DNA of 64,000 nucleotides from the NCBI RefSeq assembly GCF_002699985.1, contig NZ_LKBT01000001.1, positions 451,056 to 515,055 of the forward strand, written 5' to 3'. The translations under genes and the position numbers were made by a program. Each line of letters starts with the position of its first letter. The first letter of the stretch is position 1. Source of the stretch: Pseudomonas sp. ICMP 561. Its GTDB lineage: Bacteria; Pseudomonadota; Gammaproteobacteria; Pseudomonadales; Pseudomonadaceae. Positions 56,217 through 64,000 of the stretch are shown here, piece after piece. A model generated the notes under the pieces. That model was given only the letters and a program-made list of their open reading frames with translations, was not told the origin of the DNA and ran no database searches.

Positions 56217-58682
56217 TTATCGGAATGTTCCTGGCGTGCTGAACAACAACGGGACGGCCCTTGAAGGGCGTGCATGAAGACTTTGGCACGTGAACAACTG
56301 AGGACGTTCAATCAGATATCCCTGAGCGAAGTCAACTCCGATCTCACGCAGTGCGATCTCGATCTGGGGCGTTTCGACGAATTCGGCAATGGTGCGCTTA
56401 CCCATGACATGGCCAATGTGATTGATCACCTCGACCATGGCGCGGTTGATGGGGTTATCGAGCATGTCTTTGACGAAGCTGCCATCGATCTTCAGATAGT
56501 CCACTGGCAAGTGTTTGAGGTATGCAAACGACGACATGCCGGCACAGAAGTCGTCGAGGGAAAACTTGCAGCCCAGCGCCTTCAGATCGTTGATAAAACG
56601 GATCGCGCAACCCAGGTTGGCAATCGCGATGGTTTCGGTGATTTCGAAGCAAATCAATGACGGGGGGATGTCATAAGTCCGGAACTGCAGCTTCAGGTAA
56701 TCAAGAAAAGCATCATCACCGATGCTCGCCCCGGAGAGGTTGATCGCACACACCATCATAGGTCCGTCGTAACGCTCATCATCCCGGCACTGAGCAATGA
56801 TCTCGAAAACATTGCGCACCACCCAGCGATCCAGCTGGGTCATCAAACCATAGCGCTCAGCGGCGGGAATAAAGTTCTCGGGCAAGATCATGCGCCCGGT
56901 CTCATCACGCAGGCGCAGGAGGATTTCGATGTGCCCGCTGTCATCCTGAGCGTGCTGGCCGATACCGGCGATCTGCTGGGAGAACAGGCAGAAACGGTTC
57001 TCGTCCAGCGCCATGTGCAAGCGCTGCACCCACGCCATCTCACCAAAGCGCATGGACACCTCGGAGTCCTCGGCGTGATAGACCTGGACGCGGTTACGAC
57101 CTTTTTCCTTGGCCATGTAACACGCCATATCCGCCGAACGAAGCAGCGCCTCCAGCGTGGTCGGAAGCTGGGAAATATGAACCAGTCCAATACTGACCGT
57201 GCTGACAAACGGCCTGCCCTTCCAGACAAAGCTCAGGCTCTGAACAGTCTGGCGCAGGGACTCGGCGATCGTTTCAGCCGTCTCCGGCGGGCAGTTCTCC
57301 AGCAAAATGCCGAACTCGTCACCGCCTAACCGTGCAAGCGTGTCGCCTTCACGCAAGCCCTGTTGCAGCACCGTGCAAATATGCCGCAGCAGTTCGTCAC
57401 CGGCCGCATGACCGCTGGTGTCGTTGACCAGCTTGAACTGATCCAGATCCAGGTACATCACGGAATGCTGGCTCGCTTGCCGGGCCAACCCATCAAGCGC
57501 CTGTTCCAGGCGATATTCAAACTCACGTCTGTTGGCCAGTCCGGTCAGTGCATCGTGGGTCGCCTGCCAGGACAGATTGGCGATGTACTGCCGCTCCCGC
57601 GTCATGTCGTGCAGCACCAGCACGGTGCCGCTGACCCTGCCATCGGTAAAGATCGGCGACCCGACCAACGCCACTGAAACGGTGCTGCCGTCCAGACGCT
57701 GGATGAGTTTTGAATGCTCGCTGCCACCGCTGAGCTGACCACTGAGAATATGCTCGATCAGGGTTGAGCTGTCTTTGCGGTCATTTTCGTCAAGCAGGTT
57801 GAATAACGCCGCAAGCGGGAGACCACTGGCCTGAAAGTTTTTCCAGTGGGTCAGCCCTTCGGCAGCCGGATTCATGTAAACAATGGCACCCTCGACATCA
57901 GTCGTAATCACGCCATCACCAATCGACTCCAACGTGACCTGCGCACGCTCTTTCTCCACCTGAAGGGCATCTGCGAAGGCATGGCGCTGAGTCAACAGTT
58001 TGTGCGTCCTGAGCAGCGCCAGAAGAATCAGCACCACCGCCGTCGCCAGGTTAATGACCAGCAGCAACCGCAGAATCCCTCGGGAGCCTTCGCTCAGGGC
58101 GTTACTGAACGCTCTGGCTACTGGCGTCACGCTTTCATTGATGGCGGTGATTTGGGCGCGCCATTCACTAATTTCGGCCTCGGTAGCTGCGCCCGACGAA
58201 ATACGTTCATGCATCTGATGAGCAAGCGTATCCAGCTGGATCAGAAAGTCATCGCCCAGCCGCCATTGGTCGACGGCTTTTTTCATGTAACCCAATTCAC
58301 GAAAATTCACATACAGCCAGATGACACTCGCGGCGTCATCAGGATGATTCCCGCCTTGCAGGAAGCCATCTGTCGCTTTTTTGATATCCGGAACCGGCTG
58401 ATCCAGCGCTACGCGAAGCGCGTGGCCGCCCTCGGGTATTGAAATCGCCTGCTCGTAGCGCTGGAAATTGATCTCTTCGTGGCCATTGGCGTAGAGATTC
58501 AGGTAATAAATGGCGTCTTTCTGCCCCTTGGACCATAGGCTTTCGCCGCCGACATAGCTGCGCACGGCTGAAAGCATGTAGAGGCTGACACCCCCCAATA
58601 ACGCCTGAAACAGCGCGACAGCGATAAATGGCCATACGATGCCCAACAGGCGGGGCTTTTCGAGGATCCGCTTTTGCTTCAT
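56217..58682 (-). CDS. Membrane PAS-GGDEF-EAL c-di-GMP enzyme
   Basis: 821 residues. One membrane segment (about 14-36), a periplasmic sensor of about 170 residues, a second segment (about 202-222), a PAS domain (about 245-370, LESIGDGVITTDVEGAIVYM), GGDEF with RLGGDEFGIL and an intact REGD I-site five residues before, then EAL (about 545-800). The EAL signature is EILLR. FEITET, DDFCAGMSS (usual DDFGTG), LKIDGSFV and AEFVET carry the metal and base residues. Both halves look competent, so it may make and cleave c-di-GMP. Confidence 0.9.
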   Translation of the reverse strand: MKQKRILEKPRLLGIVWPFIAVALFQALLGGVSLYMLSAVRSYVGGESLWSKGQKDAIYYLNLYANGHEEINFQRYEQAISIPEGGHALRVALDQPVPDIKKATDGFLQGGNHPDDAASVIWLYVNFRELGYMKKAVDQWRLGDDFLIQLDTLAHQMHERISSGAATEAEISEWRAQITAINESVTPVARAFSNALSEGSRGILRLLLVINLATAVVLILLALLRTHKLLTQRHAFADALQVEKERAQVTLESIGDGVITTDVEGAIVYMNPAAEGLTHWKNFQASGLPLAALFNLLDENDRKDSSTLIEHILSGQLSGGSEHSKLIQRLDGSTVSVALVGSPIFTDGRVSGTVLVLHDMTRERQYIANLSWQATHDALTGLANRREFEYRLEQALDGLARQASQHSVMYLDLDQFKLVNDTSGHAAGDELLRHICTVLQQGLREGDTLARLGGDEFGILLENCPPETAETIAESLRQTVQSLSFVWKGRPFVSTVSIGLVHISQLPTTLEALLRSADMACYMAKEKGRNRVQVYHAEDSEVSMRFGEMAWVQRLHMALDENRFCLFSQQIAGIGQHAQDDSGHIEILLRLRDETGRMILPENFIPAAERYGLMTQLDRWVVRNVFEIIAQCRDDERYDGPMMVCAINLSGASIGDDAFLDYLKLQFRTYDIPPSLICFEITETIAIANLGCAIRFINDLKALGCKFSLDDFCAGMSSFAYLKHLPVDYLKIDGSFVKDMLDNPINRAMVEVINHIGHVMGKRTIAEFVETPQIEIALREIGVDFAQGYLIERPQLFTCQSLHARPSRAVPLLFSTPGTFR

Positions 58683-58944
58683 GGGTTCCCTTTCATAAGC
58701 GATGCCAGATGCTCATCAAGCTGTCTTCAATTCATCCTGCCCAGAGACTAGGTCAAATCCATGAAACCGTTCAGGGAATTTTCTTGAATCTGAAACACAC
58801 TACCGCCTCGCATGATGGAATCGCGATGCAGTGCACATAAAGAGAAATCAGCGAGCGTTACATGGGTGAAAGAACGCTGTTAACGCGGTGTTACCAACTA
58901 CCAAGAAAGACCCTAAATGGGATTCTGGCAAGTAACCGTGGGAA

Positions 58945-60768
58945 TTAAATGTGCTGCAGATGACCGTAAAGCTTTGCGTACAGCCCACCTTCAGCAATCA
59001 ATTGCTGATGATCGCCCTGCTCTGCAATACGACCACCGTCGAAAACCAGCACTTTATCGGCCTGCTTCACCGCGGATAAACGGTGAGCAATGATCAATGT
59101 GGTGCGGCCACTGAGAAACCGCGACAGCGCCTGATGCAGGCTGTATTCCGTTGCGGCGTCGAGTGCCGAGGTGGCCTCGTCGAGGATCACTACGCAGGGA
59201 TCGGCCAATACCATCCGGGCGATAGCCAGACGCTGACGCTGACCGCCAGACAGTCGCACACCCGAGCGTCCCACAACACTGTCGAGCCCTTGCGGCAAGC
59301 TGCGAATGGTCGATTCGAGCTGGGCGATTTCCAGCGCTCGCCAACACGCTTCGTCGCTGCGCTCGCGGCCCATGGTCAGGTTGGCACGTACCGTATCGTT
59401 GAACAGTGCCGGATGCTGAAGCACCACCGCAACATTCTCCCGAATGGTTTCCAGACCGATCTCCTGCTGGGTGGCGCCACCAAAGCTGATCGTGCCGGCC
59501 TGTGGCGTGTACAACCCAAGTAGCAGTTGCACCAAAGTACTTTTACCGCCGCCACTGGCACCCACAACGGCGATCTTCTCACCGGGAGCAATCGTCAGGT
59601 TCAATTGATCGAGAATATTCTCTTCACCGTAACCGAAGCTCAAACCACGCACTTCAATGCCCACGGTTTTCTGACCGGCGAACGGATTGACGCCTCCCGG
59701 ATACTGCGGCTCATCGGCACGCGCGAGCAGTTCGTTGATTCGGGTCAGCGCCCCGCCTGCGGCGTAATAGGCGTATTGCAGATTCAGTAGCTGTTCCACC
59801 GGCCCGATCATGAACCAGAGGTAGCTGAACACCGCCAACATGTGACCGATGGACAGGTCAGAAAACAGCACCGTCAACATGGCCGCGGCGCGGAACACAT
59901 CGATCCCGAACTGGAACAGCAGCCCACTGGCCCGATTGGACGCGTCACTCTTCCATTGCGAAGCGGTAGCGTAATCACGGACTTCCCGGGCACGCACGCC
60001 CAGACGACCGAGGAAATAGCCCTGGCGATTACCGGCGCGGACTTCCTGAATCGAGTCCAGCGTTTCAGTCAGAGCCTGGGTGAACCGCGAGGTGCTGTCG
60101 TTCTCCTGCTTTTTGAGGTGTTTGACTCGCTTGCCCAATTGCACCGTGGCGTAAATCACCAGCGGGTTGAACAGCAGAATCAGCAGCGCCAGCTTCCAGT
60201 GCATCCACATCAGAATCGATGCGGTGCCTGTCAGCGTCAGCATCGCCACCAGAAAACGGCTCAGCGTGTCACCGATGAATTTATCCAGCGTATCCAGATC
60301 GGTAACCAGATGCGCAGTGACCGTGCCACCGCCCAAGCTTTCGTATTCCCCCAGAGAGATGCGCTTCAGGCGCTCGATCAGGCGAATTCGTACGCGATAC
60401 ACAATGTCTTTGGACAGCCGTGCAAACAGCTTGGCCTGCACTACGTTGAACACCAGCGCGCCAAGACGCAGACCAAAGGTGAACAGCAGCATCAGGCCGA
60501 TATAACCCGCTGGTTTTTGCAGGCTGTCGGGCAGGAAGTGATTCATGAACTTCAGCGCCCGGTCGCCATGCCCCAACAACACCTCATCCACCAACAAAGG
60601 CAACAGCAGAGGAATCGGCACGGTACACAGCGTAGCCAGCACCGCCACACCATTAGCGATCCACAGGGCTTTTTTATGCCGTGAAGCCAAACGACGAATC
60701 TGCGCCCAACTCAAGCGGTTGAACGTCACGCTTGATTCGTCCCGATCAGTTTTAAGAGGGTCAGGCAC
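58945..60768 (-). CDS. Type I ABC exporter (permease-ATPase half transporter)
   Basis: About 607 residues. Six membrane segments (about 40-310), then the ATPase with Walker A VGASGGGKST, the Q-loop VVLQHPALF, the signature RLSGGQRQRLAIARM, Walker B VVILDEATSALD and H-loop AHRL: all motifs present. MsbA/MdlB-like exporter working as a dimer. Start GTG at 60768 overlaps the stop of the DsbA-like gene (GTGCCTGA); a longer frame goes to 60831. Substrate unknown. It is not part of the O-antigen locus and is unrelated to the remnant at 2883 in position. Confidence 0.9.
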   Translation of the reverse strand: MPDPLKTDRDESSVTFNRLSWAQIRRLASRHKKALWIANGVAVLATLCTVPIPLLLPLLVDEVLLGHGDRALKFMNHFLPDSLQKPAGYIGLMLLFTFGLRLGALVFNVVQAKLFARLSKDIVYRVRIRLIERLKRISLGEYESLGGGTVTAHLVTDLDTLDKFIGDTLSRFLVAMLTLTGTASILMWMHWKLALLILLFNPLVIYATVQLGKRVKHLKKQENDSTSRFTQALTETLDSIQEVRAGNRQGYFLGRLGVRAREVRDYATASQWKSDASNRASGLLFQFGIDVFRAAAMLTVLFSDLSIGHMLAVFSYLWFMIGPVEQLLNLQYAYYAAGGALTRINELLARADEPQYPGGVNPFAGQKTVGIEVRGLSFGYGEENILDQLNLTIAPGEKIAVVGASGGGKSTLVQLLLGLYTPQAGTISFGGATQQEIGLETIRENVAVVLQHPALFNDTVRANLTMGRERSDEACWRALEIAQLESTIRSLPQGLDSVVGRSGVRLSGGQRQRLAIARMVLADPCVVILDEATSALDAATEYSLHQALSRFLSGRTTLIIAHRLSAVKQADKVLVFDGGRIAEQGDHQQLIAEGGLYAKLYGHLQHI

Positions 60769-61396
60769 TGGCAGCACGCTCAAGCCAGCGGCCCAATAAA
60801 GGCGAGAGTTCTTCAAGCGACTGGTAGCCATTGGTCAACAACGCCAGTTGACCGTTGCGCTCAGCCAACAAGGTCGGGAAACCCGCGATACCCAGATCCT
60901 GGACCCAGGCGAAGTCTGCCTGGGTTGCGGCCAACTGTTCGGCGCTGTCGAAGGCTGCGGCGAATTCGATACGCGGCAAGCCAGCCTGCTCGGCAAGCTC
61001 AGCCAGCACCGCGGCACGCGTGACGTCACGTCCCTCGATATAGAACGCCTGCTGAATCAGCCCGACCAGCTTCCAGGCAAAGTCCGGCTCAAGATGACGC
61101 GCGGCGACGATGGCCCGGCATGCAGGCTCGGTGTCATAGACAAAACCGTCGGGCAACGCATCGTCGAAACGAAACGTCTGCCCGGTGGTTTTCTCAACCG
61201 CTTGCCAGTGCTCAAGGATGTAACGGCGAGTGGTCGGATCGAGCGCCGCCCCGCTACCGGTGCGCAAACCACCCATCACCAGATGCAATGTCACACCACT
61301 CGCCTGCGCTTGTTGAACCAGCGCTTGCGCCACAGGAGCAAACCCCCAGCACCAGGAGCACATCGGGTCCATTACATAAAGCAGGCGGGTGGACAT
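60761..61396 (-). CDS. DsbA-family FrnE-like oxidoreductase
   Basis: 211 residues, no signal peptide, so cytoplasmic. The active site is Cys13-Ser-Trp-Cys16 in DPMCSWCWGF; a cis-Pro is in GIAGFPTLL. FrnE-like proteins are thiol disulfide isomerases of the DsbA fold. Starts 3 bases after the trhO stop (ATG at 61396) and overlaps the ABC transporter start, one operon. Confidence 0.9.
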   Translation of the reverse strand: MSTRLLYVMDPMCSWCWGFAPVAQALVQQAQASGVTLHLVMGGLRTGSGAALDPTTRRYILEHWQAVEKTTGQTFRFDDALPDGFVYDTEPACRAIVAARHLEPDFAWKLVGLIQQAFYIEGRDVTRAAVLAELAEQAGLPRIEFAAAFDSAEQLAATQADFAWVQDLGIAGFPTLLAERNGQLALLTNGYQSLEELSPLLGRWLERAASA

Positions 61397-61399
61397 GGA

Positions 61400-62365
61400 T
61401 CAGGCCTCGTCTGGCTGGCGGTCTTCCAAACGGTAATTACGACCGATTGGGTGTGGCTGATTACGTGCTTTGGCCAGTTCGATCTGCTTCTGGCGGTCGA
61501 TGGCGCTGCGACGGGTTTTCTCGCTCAGGCTGTCCCAGCAATAAGGGCAACTGATCCCCGCCGAGTAATGCTCACTGGCACGGTCTTCAGCGCTGATCGG
61601 CGTGCGGCACGCGTGACATTGATCGTAGTCGCCCTCGGTCAGGTCATGGCGGACAGTGACACGATTGTCGAACACAAAACACTCGCCACGCCACAGGCTT
61701 TCATCCTGCGGGACCTCTTCGAGGTATTTGAGAATGCCGCCCTTGAGGTGATAGACCTCGCCGTATCCTTCACCGAGCATGTAGCTGGAAGCTTTTTCGC
61801 AGCGGATGCCGCCGGTGCAGAACATCGCGACTTTCTTGTGCACTTCGGGATTGAAGTGTTCCTTGATGTACTCGGGAAACTCGCGAAAGCTGGTGGTCTT
61901 GGGGTCGATGGCGCCTTCGAACGTGCCGATGGACACTTCGTAGTCGTTACGGGTGTCGATGACCAGCACTTCCGGATCGCTGATGATGGCGTTCCAGTCT
62001 TTGGGTTCGACGTAGGTGCCGACGGCTTTGTTGGGGTCTACACCTTCAACACCCAGGGTCACGATTTCTTTCTTCAATTTGACTTTGGTGCGATAGAACG
62101 GCTGCTCGTCGCAGTACGATTCCTTGTGATCGATGTCGATCATGCGCGGGTCGTTCTTGAGCCATGCCAGCAGGCCATCGATGCCTTCGCGGCTACCGGA
62201 TACGGTGCCGTTGATGCCTTCTTCGGCGATCAGCAAGGTGCCTTTGATGCCGTTGTCGACCATCGCCTGCAGCAGCGGCTCGCGCAGTTGGACGTAGTCG
62301 CTGAGGGTGACGAATTTGTATAGCGCCGCTACGACGATGGGCTGATTCATCGGCTGTTGTGTCAT
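61400..62365 (-). CDS. trhO: tRNA uridine(34) hydroxylase TrhO (rhodanese family)
   Basis: 321 residues. N-terminal ferredoxin-like domain (about 10-110) with [12 protein letters not shown], then a rhodanese domain (about 130-230) with the Cys loop [15 protein letters not shown], then a Cys-rich C-terminus ([20 protein letters not shown]). In E. coli TrhO makes 5-hydroxyuridine at position 34 of some tRNAs. Size and motifs fit the YceA/TrhO family. Confidence 0.95.
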   Translation of the reverse strand: MTQQPMNQPIVVAALYKFVTLSDYVQLREPLLQAMVDNGIKGTLLIAEEGINGTVSGSREGIDGLLAWLKNDPRMIDIDHKESYCDEQPFYRTKVKLKKEIVTLGVEGVDPNKAVGTYVEPKDWNAIISDPEVLVIDTRNDYEVSIGTFEGAIDPKTTSFREFPEYIKEHFNPEVHKKVAMFCTGGIRCEKASSYMLGEGYGEVYHLKGGILKYLEEVPQDESLWRGECFVFDNRVTVRHDLTEGDYDQCHACRTPISAEDRASEHYSAGISCPYCWDSLSEKTRRSAIDRQKQIELAKARNQPHPIGRNYRLEDRQPDEA

Positions 62366-62783
62366 GTGTATCTCCAGGTGGCGACCCTCGCAAAGGGCCT
62401 ACCGGATAGAAAATAATTCAATAAAAACGCGCAGGGTGTGCAGCGCGGGGCGGATTCTAGCAAAGATGGGGGGATGGGTGGGATCGACATCGGGAGCTGC
62501 TTGGACTTGTGTACATATCCATTAACGCGGTCACGGCTTGTATTGGTTGCGCTTTTACAGCGCCTCACTTTTGAACAGCGCAAAAGTAAGCAAAACGCTC
62601 TTGCCGGTATGACTCACCCACATGGGTTACAAATCAGTTCACGCACATAGGTAACAGTTTTTAACTGGCAGGGTCGATTTCGCAGCTCTTGCCGGTATGA
62701 CTCACCCACATGGGTTACAAATCAGTTCACGCACATAGGTAACAGTTTTTAACTGGCAGGGTCGATTTCGCGAGGATCTGACC
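62366..62783. other. Region upstream of trhO and left end of the IS
   Basis: 418 bp. 62366-62596 carries the trhO leader and no gene; 62597-62772 is the tandem duplication that includes the IS left end; the IS leader follows to the transposase ATG. Confidence 0.6.
62597..62772. repeat. Tandem duplication of the IS left end (2 x 88 bp)
   Basis: The unit GCTCTTGCCGGTATGACTCA and on to GGGTCGATTTCGC occurs at 62597-62684 and again at 62685-62772, identical but for the last base. Each unit has the IS left terminal repeat (CACATGGGTTACAAA) plus about 9 bases outside it and the inner CACATAGGTAACAG motif. So one copy is the functional left end and the other a leftover. Confidence 0.93.
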
Positions 62784-63996
62784 ATGCCCTGGAAAGAGCT
62801 GAAACCTATGGACCTTAAAGTGATGTTCATCGCCGACTATCTGTCCCAGAAGCACAGCCTTAGCCAGCTGTGCCGGGACTATGAGGTCAGCCGAAAGACT
62901 GGGTATAAGTGGATCAGGCGTTACGAGGCAGAGGGGCCGAGCGGGCTTGATGAACGTAGCCGCTGCCGCCACAACCAGACCTACGTGGTGCCCTTGGCGG
63001 TGAAGCAGGCAATCGTTGAGTTTCGCTTAATTGGCGAGACGATCCCCGGTCCGAAAAAGATTCAGAACAGCCTCATGCAGCGTTTTCCAGACCAGGATCC
63101 GCCCTCGAAAACGACCATTTACAACATTCTCAAGGCAGCTGATCTGATTACCCCCAAGCCATTGCGCCGACGGGTGGCTGTGTATCCCAAGCCTTTACGC
63201 AAGGCAGAAAATCCCAACCAGTTATTCAGTGCTGACTACAAGGGCCAATACCTGACCGGAGCAGGGATTTGGTGTTATCCGCTGACGATCATGGATCATG
63301 CCAGCCGGTTTTTGCTGGCTTGCCAGAGCATGAGCAGCACCAATCTCAAGGAAACCCAGCAAACCTTCGAAAGAGTTTTTCGCGAATACGGCCTGCCAGA
63401 GCGTATTCGTACTGACAATGGGATTCCGTTTGCCAGCACCAGTCGTGCAGGGCTTTCACAACTGTCGATTTGGTGGATGAGACTTGGAATTATTCCTGAG
63501 CGGATCGAGCCTGGTCGCCCAGATCAGAATGGGCGGCATGAGCGTATGCACCGGACGTTGAAAAGTACGTTACCTCATCCGTCGGCAATTGCCTGGGAGG
63601 CCCAGCAGCGCCACTTTGATCGCTTCCTGCAGCACTATAATTATGAGCGTGGACATGAGGCGCTTGGCCAGAAAACGCCTGCTGCTTGCTATACGCCTTC
63701 AACTCGAATGTACCCAGAAACGCTACCGGAAATGACCTATGCGAGCCATATTGAGAGTTACCTGGCCGACAGTAGCGGAATCATCAATCGAGGAGGCATG
63801 CGGGTTTATGTGGGCAATTTACTTTGTCACCAGACCATCGGAATGGAGATGATCGGTGATGGGGTATGGAATGTAATCTTCGGTCCGGTGATCTTGGGCC
63901 ACGTGAATGCGAGAGATGCAAAAAACGGTTATGTCTCAATCAAAGTGTCACCTATGTGAATGCACTTTTTTGTAACCCATGTGGTTGATCCGTACA
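62694..63996 (+). mobile_element. IS481-type insertion sequence
   Basis: About 1.3 kb. Left terminal repeat GGTATGACTCACCCACATGG continuing GTTACAAA (62694-62721) is complementary, with 8 mismatches mostly at the outer end, to the right end at 63969-63996 (reads TGTACGGATCAACCACATGG outward-in). Both ends also carry a CACATAGGT-like subterminal repeat. It encodes one intact transposase. The right edge lies at 63996, four bases before the window ends, so target-site duplication cannot be judged. Confidence 0.85.
62784..63959 (+). CDS. IS481-family transposase
   Basis: 391 residues, complete. N-terminal helix-turn-helix (about 20-60: SLSQLCRDYEVSRKTGYKWI), then an rve integrase core with DDE residues in FSADYKGQY, IRTDNGIPF and GRHERMHRTL. 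C-terminal domain of about 80 residues with a beta structure. ATG at 62784 follows GAGG by about 7 bases. No frameshift or stop, so the element may be active. Confidence 0.93.
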   Translation: MPWKELKPMDLKVMFIADYLSQKHSLSQLCRDYEVSRKTGYKWIRRYEAEGPSGLDERSRCRHNQTYVVPLAVKQAIVEFRLIGETIPGPKKIQNSLMQRFPDQDPPSKTTIYNILKAADLITPKPLRRRVAVYPKPLRKAENPNQLFSADYKGQYLTGAGIWCYPLTIMDHASRFLLACQSMSSTNLKETQQTFERVFREYGLPERIRTDNGIPFASTSRAGLSQLSIWWMRLGIIPERIEPGRPDQNGRHERMHRTLKSTLPHPSAIAWEAQQRHFDRFLQHYNYERGHEALGQKTPAACYTPSTRMYPETLPEMTYASHIESYLADSSGIINRGGMRVYVGNLLCHQTIGMEMIGDGVWNVIFGPVILGHVNARDAKNGYVSIKVSPM

Positions 63997-64000
63997 TGCC

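Noticed and set aside
60848..62323. 491-codon plus-strand frame
   Set aside because: Lies across the complements of the DsbA-like gene and trhO, both of which have intact motifs.
62597..62772. CRISPR-like direct repeat
   Set aside because: Only two contiguous 88-bp units without spacers; they are IS ends.

Overview
The window is chromosomal DNA of a Pseudomonas that is not P. aeruginosa. The evidence is a run of housekeeping genes in the familiar Pseudomonas order: ihfB-rpsA-cmk-[tyrA-aroA fusion]-hisC-pheA-serC-gyrA-mtnA-mtaD-ubiG-mupP-yciK. It also has the fused prephenate dehydrogenase/EPSP synthase typical of the genus, a ComEA-like gene beside WbpM, and several Pseudomonas-type REPIN palindromes in the intergenic gaps.

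Layout. (1) 1-2.5 kb: a TetR regulator convergent with a KAS-II-like ketosynthase, then a small secreted ComEA-like protein. (2) 2.9-8.6 kb: the last 40 or so codons of a lost ABC exporter, then a compact, partly overlapping operon pseB-pseC-pseF-pseG-pseH-pseI, the complete set for CMP-pseudaminic acid. (3) 8.6-15 kb, minus strand: wbpV-wbpL-wbpM-wbpM. These make 6-deoxy-HexNAc nucleotides and the lipid-linked first sugar, and WbpM is duplicated in tandem. (4) 15.3-30.4 kb, plus strand, visibly more AT-rich: an ABC-transporter-dependent O-polysaccharide cluster. It holds a GT2, wzm, wzt, a TylF-type methyltransferase, a left-handed beta-helix acyltransferase, a large two-module glycosyltransferase, an SDR epimerase/dehydratase, a GT8-like enzyme, a GT4-like enzyme, an AlgI-type MBOAT with an SGNH partner, a second GT8-like paralogue and a 2-oxoglutarate/Fe(II) oxygenase. 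A terminator closes the block. (5) 30.4-36.2 kb, minus strand: an acyltransferase-3 with a doubtful start, a decayed OafA-type SGNH domain, a GT2, rmlA and a beta-CASP metallo-beta-lactamase nuclease. (6) 36.6-58.7 kb: conserved backbone (LapA-domain protein, ihfB to yciK), followed by a GGDEF protein, a TenA-like protein and a PAS-GGDEF-EAL protein. (7) 58.9-64 kb: an ABC exporter, a FrnE-like DsbA protein and trhO, then an IS481-type insertion sequence whose left end lies in an 88-bp tandem duplication.

How it works together. The segment between ihfB and comEA is in the place of the P. aeruginosa O-specific-antigen locus (ihfB...wbpL...wbpM-comEA), but its contents are mosaic. WbpM and WbpV supply the sugar that WbpL loads on undecaprenyl phosphate, the GT2/GT4/GT8 enzymes extend the chain in the cytoplasm, and Wzm/Wzt export it. 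No wzx, wzy or wzz was seen. Decorations can be supplied by the methyltransferase, the LbH acyltransferase, the AlgI/SGNH pair and possibly the oxygenase. CMP-pseudaminic acid is made next door. No recognised pseudaminyltransferase (Maf) is present, so a cluster GT, perhaps the C-terminal half of the 796-residue protein, is a candidate user. These functional links are inference. The gene families are read from motifs in the sequence, and no database search was run.
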